Shown here: piece by piece, positions 25,884-33,618 of the stretch
Position numbering within the stretch: position 1 is the stretch's first letter
Layout of the letters: the number at the start of each line of letters is the position of its first letter
NCBI GenBank assembly: GCA_045588675.1
Contig: JAZNER010000069.1
Span: 1-42,386, forward strand
Direction of reading: 5' to 3'
Length of the DNA stretch: 42,386 bases
From: SVTX01 sp045588675
GTDB taxonomy: Bacteria; Bacillota; Clostridia; Oscillospirales; CAG-272
Program-made: the position numbers and the translations under genes
Notes under the pieces: generated by a model
The model's database searches: none
Told to the model about the DNA's origin: nothing
The model's input: only the letters and a program-made list of their open reading frames with translations

Positions 25884-28800
25884 TTATTCGTACAGCTTGC
25901 CCATTTTGAGAAGTCTGTCGTACTTAGCCTTAGCGTTAGCTTCAGCCTTAGCGAAGAGAGCAGCAGCTCTTTCAGGATTGGACTGAGCCAAGCGCGCATA
26001 ACGAGTTTCAGACTTAATGAACTCAACATAGTCACCTGTTGGCTCCTTGGAGTCAATAGAGAGCTTGTTAGCTTCAAGGGTAGGATTGTATCTGAATGTC
26101 TGCCAGTAACCAGCCTCAACAGCCTTCTTCATTTCGAGCTGACAGTTCTGCATACCGCCCTTAGCAATACCGTGCATCTCACAAGGAGCGTAACCGATAA
26201 TGAGAGAAGGACCGTTGTATGCTTCAGCCTCAGTAAGAGCCTTGAGGAGCTGATTCATATCGTAACCCATAGCAACCTGAGCTACATAAACATATCCGTA
26301 GGACATAGCAATTTCAGCGAGGTTCTTCTTGCCGATTGCCTTTCCTGCGGCTGCAAACTGAGCAACCTGACCGATGTTGGAAGCCTTGGATGCCTGTCCG
26401 CCAGTGTTGGAGTAAACCTCTGTATCGAATACGAATACGTTTACATTTTCACCTGAAGCGAGAACATGGTCAAGACCGCCAAATCCGATATCGTACGCCC
26501 AACCGTCACCACCGAATATCCACATAGATTTCTTGTTGAGGTAATCCTTTTCAGCAAGAATCTTGTCGCGGAGATCCTGACAGCCACAAGTGCAATTGCA
26601 AGACTCAAGAGCTGCTACGAGAGCTTTGGTTGCATCCTGGTTAGCCTTGCCGTCGTCAACTGTGTCAAGGTATGCCTTGCAAAGAGCCTTGATCTCGTCC
26701 TTAGCTGCTTTTTCGCTGAGCTCTGTTACGTAACCGATAAGGCGCTCGCGAATTGTTTTCTGACCGAGGTACATACCAAGACCGTGCTCAGCGTTATCCT
26801 CAAAGAGTGAGTTTGCCCAAGCAGGACCGCGTCCGCTTTCCTTATTTACCGTATAAGGAGTAGAGGGAGCAGAGCCACCCCAGATTGAAGAACAGCCTGT
26901 AGCGTTGGAGATATACATTCTCTCACCGAAGAGCTGTGTTACAAGACGAGCATAGCTTGTTTCCGCGCAGCCTGCGCAAGAGCCTGAGAATTCAAGCAAG
27001 GGCTGCTTGAACTGTGAACCCTTAACTGTGTTGTTGATGATTTCGCTCTTTTCAGCAACATTCGCTACTGCGTAGTCAAATGCAGCCTGCTGCTCGGACT
27101 GAGTTGCCTGAGGCATCATCTTAAGAGCGTATTTATCTGTTCCGTCCTTAATAGCCTTGTTGTTAACAGGACAAGCCTTAACACAAAGGGTACAGCCCAT
27201 ACAGTCAAGAGGGCTGACTGCCATTGTGAATTTGTAATTTGTTTTAAGAACGGGCTTAGCAGTGAACTTTGTCTGTTCGGGAGCTGCGGCAGCCTCTTCC
27301 TCTGTCATAGCGAAGGGACGAATCGTTGCGTGAGGACAAACAAATGCACAAGTGTTACACTGGATACAGTTTTCGGGAATCCACTCTGGAACAGAAACTG
27401 CAACGCCTCTCTTTTCATATGCTGCAGCACCCTGAGGGAACTGACCGTCAACATACTTTTCAAAAGCAGAAACAGGAAGGCTGTCACCGTTCATAGCAAC
27501 AACGGGATTTACGATATTTTCAACATATTCAACGAGCTCGGGGCGGTTGCCTTCAACGCGAGCTGCTGCCGCGTCATCAGCGCAAGTTTTCCAAGACTCG
27601 GGAACTTCAACTGCTACAAATGCGTCAGCACCTGCATCAATAGCGGCATAGTTGAGGTCAACCATAGCCTGTCCCTTCTTAATGTAGGACTTGTAAGCCA
27701 TCTTCTTCATATACTCAATAGCTTCCTCTGCGGGAAGAATGTTAGCAAGAGCGAAGAATGCAGACTGAAGAATAGTGTTCTTAACCTTTGCATTACCAAT
27801 CTTCTTAATAGCAAGGCTGGTAGCGTCTATTGTATAGAACTTAACGCCGTTATTAGCGATATATCTCTTAACCTGAGAAGGCAAGTGAGCTTCAAGCTCC
27901 TCTATGCTGCTCCACTGGCAGTCAAGCAAGAAGATACCGCCCGGCTTAACGTCAGAAACGATGTCATACTTGTTGATATATGCCTGATTGTGACAAGCTA
28001 CGAAGTTTGCCTTGTTGATGTAGTAAGGAGATTTGATGGGGCTATCACCGAAGCGAAGGTGAGAAATGGTGATACCGCCTGTCTTCTTTGAGTCATACTG
28101 GAAGTATGCCTGAATGTATTTATCAGTGTGGTCACCGATAATCTTTATCGAGTTCTTGTTAGCACCAACAGTACCGTCACCGCCAAGACCCCAGAACTTG
28201 CAAGATATCGTTCCTGCGGGAGCTGTATCTGGAGCGGGCTTTTCGTCAAGTGAGCAGCCTGTAACGTCATCAACGATACCAACAGTGAAATTAGCCTTAG
28301 GTGTATCAAGAGCGAGGTTTTCATATATAGCAAATACGCTGGAAGGAGGAGTATCCTTAGAGCCAAGACCGTAACGGCCGCCAACTACCTTGATATCTGT
28401 CTTGCCAAGAGTTGCAAGAGAAGTAACAACGTCGAGGTAGAGAGGCTCACCAAGAGAGCCGGGCTCTTTTGTTCTGTCGATAACAGCAACCTTTTTAACA
28501 CTTGCGGGGATAGCTGCAACAAGTCGTTCAGCAGAGAAGGGACGGTAAAGTCTGACTTTAACAAGACCAACCTTTTCGCCGTTTGCGTTCATATAGTCGA
28601 TAACCTCTTCAATCACGTCGCAAACAGAGCCCATAGCAACGATTACTCTGTCAGCATCGGGAGCGCCGTAGTAGTTGAAGGGCTTGTAATTTGTGCCAAG
28701 CTTCTCGTTAACCTTGTCCATATATTCTTCAACGATTTCAGGGAGAGCGTTGTAGTATTTGTTACAAGCTTCTCTGTTCTGGAAGAATATATCGCCGTTC

Positions 28801-29465
28801 TGAGCGGTACCGCGAAGAGCGGGGCGGTTAGGATTGAGGGCGTGAGCACGGAATGCTGCAACAGCGTCCTTATCAAGCATTTCTTCAAGGTCTGCATAAT
28901 CCCAAGCTTCAATCTTCTGGATTTCGTGAGATGTACGGAAGCCATCGAAGAAGCTGAGGAAGGGAACGCGACCCTTGATAGCAGCGAGGTGAGCAACGGC
29001 ACCAAGGTCCATAACTTCCTGAGGGTTAGTTTCAGCAAGCATCGCAAAGCCGGTCTGACGGCAAGCGTAAACGTCGGAGTGGTCACCGAAGATGTTAAGC
29101 GCGTGAGAAGCAACGCAACGAGCGCTTACGTGGAATACTGTGGGGAGCAATTCACCGGCAATCTTGTACATGTTAGGGATCATCAAAAGAAGACCCTGAG
29201 AAGCAGTATAAGTTGTTGTGAGAGCACCTGAAGCAAGTGAACCGTGAACGGTACCTGCAGCACCGGCCTCAGATTCCATTTCCATAACCTTAACGGTCGT
29301 GCCGAAAATATTCTTCAAGCCTTGAGCTGCCCATTGGTCTGTGTAGTCAGCCATAGGGCTGGAAGGTGTGATGGGGTAAATACCCGCAACCTCGGTAAAG
29401 GCGTAGCTGACGTGAGCGGCAGCCTGGTTACCATCCATGGAAAGTTTTTTTCTAACAATTGCCAT
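25884..29465 (-). CDS. nifJ: Pyruvate:ferredoxin (flavodoxin) oxidoreductase, single-chain
   Basis: Single polypeptide of 1193 residues that converts pyruvate and CoA to acetyl-CoA and CO2 while reducing ferredoxin, the central pyruvate-oxidising enzyme of clostridial fermentation. Domains in order: the N-terminal pyrimidine-binding domain, with the AYAFTE-like SYAFTEVAGIYPITPSSPM motif at about 20; domain II; the gamma-like domain starting SCKFWGLGGDGTVGANKNSIK (given here in part, near 425); a two-[4Fe-4S] segment (CIQCNTCAFVCPHA and CMGCTLCVKACPVN, about 690-760); and a C-terminal TPP-binding domain with GDGWAYDIGFGGLDHVL and a NTGGQASKAS loop. AGGAGGA precedes the ATG. It is the longest gene here and looks complete. 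It shows an anaerobic lifestyle. Confidence 0.98.
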   Translation of the reverse strand: MAIVRKKLSMDGNQAAAHVSYAFTEVAGIYPITPSSPMADYTDQWAAQGLKNIFGTTVKVMEMESEAGAAGTVHGSLASGALTTTYTASQGLLLMIPNMYKIAGELLPTVFHVSARCVASHALNIFGDHSDVYACRQTGFAMLAETNPQEVMDLGAVAHLAAIKGRVPFLSFFDGFRTSHEIQKIEAWDYADLEEMLDKDAVAAFRAHALNPNRPALRGTAQNGDIFFQNREACNKYYNALPEIVEEYMDKVNEKLGTNYKPFNYYGAPDADRVIVAMGSVCDVIEEVIDYMNANGEKVGLVKVRLYRPFSAERLVAAIPASVKKVAVIDRTKEPGSLGEPLYLDVVTSLATLGKTDIKVVGGRYGLGSKDTPPSSVFAIYENLALDTPKANFTVGIVDDVTGCSLDEKPAPDTAPAGTISCKFWGLGGDGTVGANKNSIKIIGDHTDKYIQAYFQYDSKKTGGITISHLRFGDSPIKSPYYINKANFVACHNQAYINKYDIVSDVKPGGIFLLDCQWSSIEELEAHLPSQVKRYIANNGVKFYTIDATSLAIKKIGNAKVKNTILQSAFFALANILPAEEAIEYMKKMAYKSYIKKGQAMVDLNYAAIDAGADAFVAVEVPESWKTCADDAAAARVEGNRPELVEYVENIVNPVVAMNGDSLPVSAFEKYVDGQFPQGAAAYEKRGVAVSVPEWIPENCIQCNTCAFVCPHATIRPFAMTEEEAAAAPEQTKFTAKPVLKTNYKFTMAVSPLDCMGCTLCVKACPVNNKAIKDGTDKYALKMMPQATQSEQQAAFDYAVANVAEKSEIINNTVKGSQFKQPLLEFSGSCAGCAETSYARLVTQLFGERMYISNATGCSSIWGGSAPSTPYTVNKESGRGPAWANSLFEDNAEHGLGMYLGQKTIRERLIGYVTELSEKAAKDEIKALCKAYLDTVDDGKANQDATKALVAALESCNCTCGCQDLRDKILAEKDYLNKKSMWIFGGDGWAYDIGFGGLDHVLASGENVNVFVFDTEVYSNTGGQASKASNIGQVAQFAAAGKAIGKKNLAEIAMSYGYVYVAQVAMGYDMNQLLKALTEAEAYNGPSLIIGYAPCEMHGIAKGGMQNCQLEMKKAVEAGYWQTFRYNPTLEANKLSIDSKEPTGDYVEFIKSETRYARLAQSNPERAAALFAKAEANAKAKYDRLLKMGKLYE

Positions 29466-29697
29466 GTTTGAGTTTCCTCCTAAAAATTTATAATTTATTT
29501 TTTAAACAAAAAAGATACAGGACTCTTGTCCACCCTATATAATAACATATTTTAATAAAAAAGTAAATAGGTTTTTCAAAAATTATGACAAAATTATAAC
29601 GATTTTTTGTGGAAATCAAGAGAAAAATGTCCTGTCCTTGCTTTCTTTGTTCTGATACTGTTGGCAAAGCAATTTTAAATGTTTTTATGAAATACAA

Positions 29698-30003
29698 TTA
29701 TCTTATTTCATTGTTGTCAATAAGAGGGAAGGAATCTTCAAAAATCTGTTCCAAAGATATACCTAAAACTCGGGTCAAATAACATATTTCGATATCGGTA
29801 ATAAATCTCTGCCCCGACTCCATGCGTTGAACAGCGTTTTTATCCACATCAAGCCCGATTAATTGAAGCATATCGGCAAGTTTTCTTTGAGAAAGGTGTT
29901 TTTCTTTTCTGAATTTGGCAATATTTTTACCGCAAACATTATTTTTTCCGTCTTTTGTTTTGTTAATAAACATTTTTATATATTTTTTCTCCTTTTTTGA
30001 CAT
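29698..30003 (-). CDS. XRE-family HTH transcriptional regulator
   Basis: DNA-binding protein of up to 101 residues with one helix-turn-helix domain of the Cro/C1 type (about 25-88). It has the NIAKFRKEKHLSQRKLADML helix pair (shown in part) and the VQRMESGQRFITDIEICYLTRVLGIS segment. The start is uncertain: ATG 30003 has no clear ribosome binding site, and ATG 29973 has GGAG but about 16 bases away. It is transcribed divergently from the DUF4190 gene, and TGACATT-type repeats and a 19-bp palindrome lie between them. It therefore probably represses its own promoter and the divergent one. The product has no other domain, so any signal it senses is unknown. Confidence 0.87.
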   Translation of the reverse strand: MSKKEKKYIKMFINKTKDGKNNVCGKNIAKFRKEKHLSQRKLADMLQLIGLDVDKNAVQRMESGQRFITDIEICYLTRVLGISLEQIFEDSFPLIDNNEIR

Positions 30004-30020
30004 TTAGTGCTTGACATTTA
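29998..30020. promoter_or_regulatory. TGACATTTA direct repeats, possible XRE operator
   Basis: TGACATTTA at 29998-30006 and again at 30012-30020. The first is followed by GTG, as in the palindrome at 30051. The second overlaps the -35 box of the rightward promoter. They also cover the start of the XRE gene. Confidence 0.5.
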
Positions 30021-30039
30021 TTTAATTATATGTTATAAT
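30011..30039 (+). promoter_or_regulatory. Consensus promoter of DUF4190 gene
   Basis: Perfect TTGACA (30011-30016), 17-base spacer, perfect TATAAT (30034-30039). Flanked on both sides by TGACATT elements. Confidence 0.92.
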
Positions 30040-30050
30040 TTGTTCCATAA

Positions 30051-30069
30051 TGACATTCAGTGAATGTCA
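30051..30069. promoter_or_regulatory. 19-bp perfect palindrome operator
   Basis: TGACATTCA-G-TGAATGTCA is a perfect inverted repeat centred on 30060, just downstream of the expected transcription start of the DUF4190 gene. This is the classical place for a repressor site. The adjacent XRE protein is the obvious candidate to bind it. Confidence 0.75.
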
Positions 30070-30091
30070 AAAAATTAAAGGAGGATCTATT

Positions 30092-30412
30092 ATGACCGAT
30101 CAAAACAACAATTTCACTCCCCAGCCCGTAAAAGACGGCAAGGGACAGTCAGTCGCAGCACTCGTGCTCGGTATCATTGGCATCATTGGAGGATGGTTCC
30201 CGATAGTTTGCTATTTTACCACTGTGTGTGCTATTCTCGGTATGATATTTGGTGTTATCGGACGCAAAAAATCGATAGCAGCACACGGCAAGGCTTCCGG
30301 TCTTGCAACTGCCGGTTTGGTGCTTGGAATAATCGGTACAGCCATAGCTGCGCTTGGTCTTATTTGCACCTCAATTTGCTCTGCGGCTCTTTGCGCGGCT
30401 GCGGCAGCATAA
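30092..30412 (+). CDS. DUF4190 small membrane protein
   Basis: Protein of 106 residues with a short polar N-terminus and a DUF4190-type core: two glycine-rich transmembrane hairpins (about 20-55 and 65-100) joined by GRKKSIAAHGKASGLATAG. Function of the family is unknown. AAAGGAGG lies seven bases before ATG 30092, deciding the start over an in-frame ATG at 30050 that sits in the operator. The C-terminus is alanine/cysteine-rich. It is transcribed from a consensus promoter with a palindromic operator and is likely under control of the divergent XRE regulator. A terminator separates it from the Lgt-like gene. Confidence 0.85.
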   Translation: MTDQNNNFTPQPVKDGKGQSVAALVLGIIGIIGGWFPIVCYFTTVCAILGMIFGVIGRKKSIAAHGKASGLATAGLVLGIIGTAIAALGLICTSICSAALCAAAAA

Positions 30413-30419
30413 ATCAGAT

Positions 30420-30446
30420 AAAGCGTCGCTTATGCGGCGCTTTTTT
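30420..30446 (+). terminator. Terminator after DUF4190 gene
   Basis: Stem AAGCGTCGC / GCGGCGCTT with a G-U pair and TTAT loop, followed by six Ts. Confidence 0.85.
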
Positions 30447-30467
30447 CTTAAATTGAAGGAGTTTTTT

Positions 30468-31265
30468 ATGTATCCCATAGTAAACATTTTTGGCAGAAGC
30501 TTTACAACTTATGCTATTTTAGCAATTCTCGCGCTGCTCTTGTGCGGAGTTGTTTTTTGTTATTTTATAAGGAAAGCAGGTAAAGACGACAATGATGCCA
30601 TTATTTTTTTGCTTGTAGTTTCCGTCGGGGTGCTTATCGGCGGTCATCTGCTTTACGGAGTGACTAACATTTCCCGTTTTGGTGAGCTTTTCAGTGCAAC
30701 CGACGGCAAGAGCTTTTTGTCTGCTTTTGGGGAGATTTTTGGCGGCTCTGTCTTTTACGGCGGCTTGATAGTCGGTGGCTTGTTCGGGATTGCTTGTATA
30801 AAAATTATGAAGCTTGATTTATCCCTTTACGCCGACCTTTCTGCAATTATTGCCCCTCTTTTTCACGGGATTGCAAGAATAGGCTGTTTTCTTGGCGGAT
30901 GCTGTTACGGAATAGAATCTGAATTTGGCTTTGTTGCTCACGGGAATACGTTGGTGCACGAAATTAACGGAGTTAGCCGTTTTCCTGTTCAGCTTTTGGA
31001 ATCAATGTGTAATCTCTTGATATGCGCTTTCGTTCTTGCTTTATATTTAAAAGGAAAACAAAAGGGAAGGCTGATATTTATATATCTTTTGATATATGCT
31101 ATTGTCAGATTTCTTGACGAGTTTTTAAGAGGCGACCTCTTGAGAGGATTTGTTTTTGGATTATCAACATCACAATTTATTAGTATTTTCATAGGACTTT
31201 TTGCGATAGTGGGATTGGTTTTAAATGCAATCAAAAGTAAAAGACAAAAACAAACCGGTATTTAA
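30468..31265 (+). CDS. Prolipoprotein diacylglyceryl transferase-like membrane protein (Lgt paralogue)
   Basis: Integral membrane protein of 265 residues of the Lgt superfamily. It has about seven transmembrane helices, a GGSVFYGGLIVGG segment near 84, the ARIGCFLGGCCYG motif near 143 and RFLDEFLRGD near 220. True Lgt attaches diacylglycerol to lipoprotein cysteines and uses a His in the HGG motif (His103 in E. coli) plus an RIGNFxNxE motif. Here the HGG position is Tyr and the Asn is Cys, followed by a double Cys. This is therefore a divergent Lgt-like paralogue whose transfer activity or substrate may differ. AAGGAG lies eight bases before ATG 30468. It is placed after the DUF4190 gene but behind a terminator. 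Confidence 0.85.
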   Translation: MYPIVNIFGRSFTTYAILAILALLLCGVVFCYFIRKAGKDDNDAIIFLLVVSVGVLIGGHLLYGVTNISRFGELFSATDGKSFLSAFGEIFGGSVFYGGLIVGGLFGIACIKIMKLDLSLYADLSAIIAPLFHGIARIGCFLGGCCYGIESEFGFVAHGNTLVHEINGVSRFPVQLLESMCNLLICAFVLALYLKGKQKGRLIFIYLLIYAIVRFLDEFLRGDLLRGFVFGLSTSQFISIFIGLFAIVGLVLNAIKSKRQKQTGI

Positions 31266-31305
31266 AAGCTTTTCGGGCTATTTTTACAAAAACACATAAT
31301 ATTTC

Positions 31306-31334
31306 TTGACTTTTTTGACTTTAGCCTTTATAAT
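31306..31334 (+). promoter_or_regulatory. Promoter of aminopeptidase gene
   Basis: TTGACT (31306-31311), 17-base spacer, TATAAT (31329-31334). A second TTGACT at 31315 is too close to the -10 box to be used. Confidence 0.85.
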
Positions 31335-31386
31335 ATAGTTATAATGTAATCTAAACATTGACTTCAATATACGGAGAATAAAAGCT

Positions 31387-32667
31387 ATGAACAAAAAGTT
31401 ATTTGAATACATTAAAAAATCGCCGACTGCCTATCACGCGGCAGAAGCAACGGCGCAAATCCTTAAAAGCGAGGGTTACAGTGAGCTTTTTGAGGCTGAA
31501 AAATGGAATTTGAAGACAGGCGGAAAGTATTTTGTCCGCCGCAACGGCTCGTCTTTGATTTCTTTCAGAATACCTCGGGGAGAGTTTGACGGCTTTGCGA
31601 TTGCCGCCTCTCACAGTGACAGCCCCTGCTTTAAAATAAAGGAAAACGCCGAGCTTGCAGATGCAAATTATATTCGCCTGTCGGTTGAGAGATACGGCGG
31701 AATGCTTTGCTCAACCTGGCTTGATAAGCCTCTGTCAATTGCGGGCAGAGTAATCGTAAAGAGCGAAAAGGGAATAGAAATCAAGCTTTTTGACCTTGCC
31801 GAGCCCTGCGCGCTTATTCCAAATGTTGCAATTCATATGAACAGACAGGCAAACGACGGTATGACCTACAATGCCGCAGTCGATATGCTTCCGCTCTGGA
31901 GCTCTGCCGAGAAAAAAGGAAGCTTTTATGATAAAATCGCCGAAACGGCAGGCGTGAATAAAGAGGATATTTTATCCTCGGACATCTTCCTTTATAACGG
32001 TCAGGACGGTGTTTTGTGGGGAGATTTTATAAGCTCACCAAGACTTGACGACCTTCAATGCGCCTATGCTTCGCTTACCGCTTTTGTGAGCGCCGACGAG
32101 GGAGCAAGCCTGCCGATTTATGCTCTGTTTGACAACGAAGAGGTCGGAAGTCAGACAAAGCAGGGCGCGGCGTCAACATTTTTGTCCGATGTAATTGAGA
32201 GAATTAATTATTCTCTCGGTATTGATGCAGAGCGAGCTCGCCGCCAGATAGCAGGCAGCTTTATGGCGTCCTGTGATAATGCTCACGCAATTCACCCCAA
32301 CCACCCTGAGCACGCCGATAAAAATCACAGCGTTGCTATGAACAAGGGAATTGTAATTAAGTATAATGCAAACCAAAAATACACCTCAGACGGTGTTTCC
32401 GCAGGAATTTTCAAGCTGATTTGCGAAAAGGCGGGAGTGCCCTATCAGCTCTATTGTAACCGCGCAGATATGGCGGGCGGCTCAACGCTTGGAAATATTG
32501 CTAACACACAGGTTTCCTTGAACACTGTGGATATAGGTCTTGCCCAGCTTGCGATGCACTCGTCGTATGAAACTGCGGGGGCTATGGATACAGAGTATAT
32601 GGTAGAGGCTTTGAAGGTATTTTATTCAAAATCCTTTAAGGCAATAAGCGGCGGTTATCAGATTTAA
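31387..32667 (+). CDS. apeB: M18 family aminopeptidase (aspartyl aminopeptidase type)
   Basis: Dizinc cytoplasmic aminopeptidase of 426 residues, usual length. It removes N-terminal acidic residues from peptides in the characterised members. Zinc-binding and catalytic motifs: SHSDSPCFKIK (His/Asp near 77-82), SPRLDDLQCAYA (near 220), FDNEEVGSQTKQGA (near 243), and CDNAHAIHPNHPEHADKNH plus a C-terminal QLAMHSSYE. ATG 31387 has GGAG nine bases upstream (TACGGAGAATAAAAGCT). It is monocistronic, with its own promoter and a strong terminator. The downstream intergenic region holds two tandem RNA genes. Confidence 0.95.
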   Translation: MNKKLFEYIKKSPTAYHAAEATAQILKSEGYSELFEAEKWNLKTGGKYFVRRNGSSLISFRIPRGEFDGFAIAASHSDSPCFKIKENAELADANYIRLSVERYGGMLCSTWLDKPLSIAGRVIVKSEKGIEIKLFDLAEPCALIPNVAIHMNRQANDGMTYNAAVDMLPLWSSAEKKGSFYDKIAETAGVNKEDILSSDIFLYNGQDGVLWGDFISSPRLDDLQCAYASLTAFVSADEGASLPIYALFDNEEVGSQTKQGAASTFLSDVIERINYSLGIDAERARRQIAGSFMASCDNAHAIHPNHPEHADKNHSVAMNKGIVIKYNANQKYTSDGVSAGIFKLICEKAGVPYQLYCNRADMAGGSTLGNIANTQVSLNTVDIGLAQLAMHSSYETAGAMDTEYMVEALKVFYSKSFKAISGGYQI

Positions 32668-32675
32668 ATAAACAA

Positions 32676-32712
32676 AAAAGCCGATACGGATTTATTCCGT
32701 ATCGGCTTTTAC
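32676..32712 (+). terminator. Terminator after aminopeptidase gene
   Basis: Fifteen-base stem AAAAGCCGATACGGA / TCCGTATCGGCTTTT with a five-base loop. Confidence 0.92.
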
Positions 32713-32792
32713 TGTCTTTTCTGTTGTTATTGTTTATTCTTAATTTTTCAATTATTTCCGGAAGGTAATTTTACAAAAATTCACTAAACATA

Positions 32793-32821
32793 TTTACAAA
32801 CTACAAAAATTGTAGTATAAT
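32793..32821 (+). promoter_or_regulatory. Promoter of tandem RNA 1
   Basis: TTTACA (32793-32798), 17-base spacer, TATAAT (32816-32821). The base seven positions on is the first G of the RNA's closing stem. Confidence 0.88.
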
Positions 32822-32827
32822 ATATAT

Positions 32828-33040
32828 GCCACATAATTTAATCAACAAATTTTACGGGATAACTTTCTATTTTTTTAGAGGGCTTTGTAACTATGCCCTT
32901 TTTCATATGCCGATAATGGATTTGGCAAAAATGCGATTTCCGCTCGGCGTGTGAAGAATAGTATTCTTATTTGTTGAGAATTGTGTGGCAACATGGAAAC
33001 GCATTTTTCGGTGCGTTCTCTATGGGGGCGCACCTTTTTT
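32828..33040 (+). ncRNA. Structured RNA 1 of a tandem pair, riboswitch-like
   Basis: The transcript begins at or near its own closing stem: GCCACATAATT (32828-32838) pairs with AATTGTGTGGC (32979-32989), with one U-G pair at position 7. Then TCAACAAAT (32842-32850) pairs with ATTTGTTGA (32969-32977). Inside are GGGATAA, an AGGGC/GCCCT hairpin and TTTGGCAAAAATG, motifs shared with RNA 2. Downstream, AACGCA/TGCGTT (32998-33017) can form an anti-terminator that excludes the terminator stem GGTGCG/CGCACC followed by six Ts (33010-33040). No coding frame fits. The architecture is that of a riboswitch or stand-alone regulatory RNA. I do not recognise the class and cannot name a ligand. Confidence 0.7.
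33010..33040 (+). terminator. Terminator of RNA 1
   Basis: GGTGCG(TTC) / (GGG)CGCACC followed by six Ts. The left arm also pairs with upstream AACGCA, giving two mutually exclusive folds. Confidence 0.85.
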
Positions 33041-33109
33041 CTATTGATATTTATTTTTTATTGTTAAATTGTTTTCGCAATGTATTTTTTCAAAAATTCG
33101 CGAAAAGTC

Positions 33110-33138
33110 TTTACAAATTATCAAGAATATGGTATAAT
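33110..33138 (+). promoter_or_regulatory. Promoter of tandem RNA 2
   Basis: TTTACA (33110-33115), 17-base spacer, TATAAT (33133-33138), again seven bases before the RNA's closing stem. Confidence 0.88.
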
Positions 33139-33144
33139 ATGCTT

Positions 33145-33331
33145 GCGACGTAAACTGAATAACAAAACATTATCATGGTTAACATGGGATAAGTATACCT
33201 TTTTCCTTTTGGCAAAAATGTATGCTCCCTTTTTGTATGCTTTTCCGTGTTACATGGTAGTGTTAAAAAGTTTGCGTCGCAGCATGGAGCTACGTTTTTC
33301 GGTGCGTGGCTTCGGTTGCGCACCTTTTTTT
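33145..33331 (+). ncRNA. Structured RNA 2 of a tandem pair, upstream of Cys-rich small protein
   Basis: GCGACGTAAAC (33145-33155) pairs with GTTTGCGTCGC (33270-33280): 11 pairs with the U-G at the same seventh position as in RNA 1, although the sequences of the stems differ. Inner pairs include TAACA/TGTTA, TAACATGG/CCGTGTTA and AGTATAC/GTATGCT around GGGATAAGTATACC and TTTTGGCAAAAATG. After the stem, CTACG and CGTGG can pair across TTTTTCGG, excluding the terminator GGTGCG/CGCACC plus seven Ts (33301-33331). Conserved loop and linker sequence with different stem sequence is the mark of a conserved RNA fold. The next gene is the Cys-rich protein at 33355, which it may control. Confidence 0.72.
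33301..33331 (+). terminator. Terminator of RNA 2, upstream of Cys-rich gene
   Basis: GGTGCG / CGCACC with a 12-base loop and seven Ts. Shares TTTTTCGGTGCG and GCGCACC with the RNA 1 terminator. Confidence 0.85.
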
Positions 33332-33354
33332 ATTATATGCAAACAGGGGGATAT

Positions 33355-33543
33355 ATGAGCAAGAATGTTGAAAAAAGAGTAATAGATATTACAGGCGTAG
33401 AACTTATGCCCGGAGATCCTGACGCTTGCCTTGGCAATGGAGAGCAGGGCTTTGAGTGTTGTTGCGACGAGTGCGACATCTTTTTGCTTTGTTTTCCCGA
33501 ATTTAATCCAAAAAGCAAAGAAGAGCATATGGATAAAGGTTGA
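33355..33543 (+). CDS. Small Cys-rich acidic protein, conserved-looking, unknown function
   Basis: Protein of 62 residues with an acidic composition. It contains ELMPGDPDACLGNG and then ECCCDECDIFLLCFPEF, giving seven cysteines (one in the first segment, six between about 36 and 47). The spacing suggests binding of a metal or cluster. I have the impression that similar small proteins occur in other Clostridia but cannot verify this. AGGGGG lies five to six bases before ATG 33355. The open frame extends upstream through the RNA 2 terminator, which is not credible as coding. It sits 24 bases after that terminator, so its expression probably depends on anti-termination in RNA 2. A strong terminator follows. 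Confidence 0.82.
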   Translation: MSKNVEKRVIDITGVELMPGDPDACLGNGEQGFECCCDECDIFLLCFPEFNPKSKEEHMDKG

Positions 33544-33567
33544 TTTTGTTAATCGCATAAAATAAAG

Positions 33568-33598
33568 AAGCTTGTCGCTGAAAGCGACAAGCTTTTTT
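33568..33598. terminator. Terminator between Cys-rich gene and PHP gene
   Basis: Twelve-base stem AAGCTTGTCGCT / AGCGACAAGCTT, GAA loop, six Ts on the plus strand. The minus strand has a weaker T-rich tail for the convergent PHP gene. Confidence 0.92.
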
Positions 33599-33618
33599 CA
33601 TAAAGAATGTATCGCATA

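Noticed and set aside
27330..28091. 253-residue plus-strand open frame
   Set aside because: Lies entirely inside nifJ on the other strand, which has continuous domain motifs; no ribosome binding site or recognisable domain. The same applies to the frames at 26172-26810 and 28842-29231.
29488..29697. 69-residue minus-strand frame upstream of nifJ
   Set aside because: AT-rich leader region of nifJ, no ribosome binding site, composition typical of random AT-rich DNA.
32828..33280. Assignment of the tandem RNAs to 6S RNA, cobalamin, c-di-GMP, ZTP or purine riboswitches
   Set aside because: I compared remembered consensus motifs; none fits, and the mutually exclusive terminator folds argue against 6S. 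Left unnamed.
32971..33358. Open frames of 60-92 residues across the tandem RNAs
   Set aside because: They cross promoters and terminators of the RNAs, have no ribosome binding sites and low-complexity products.
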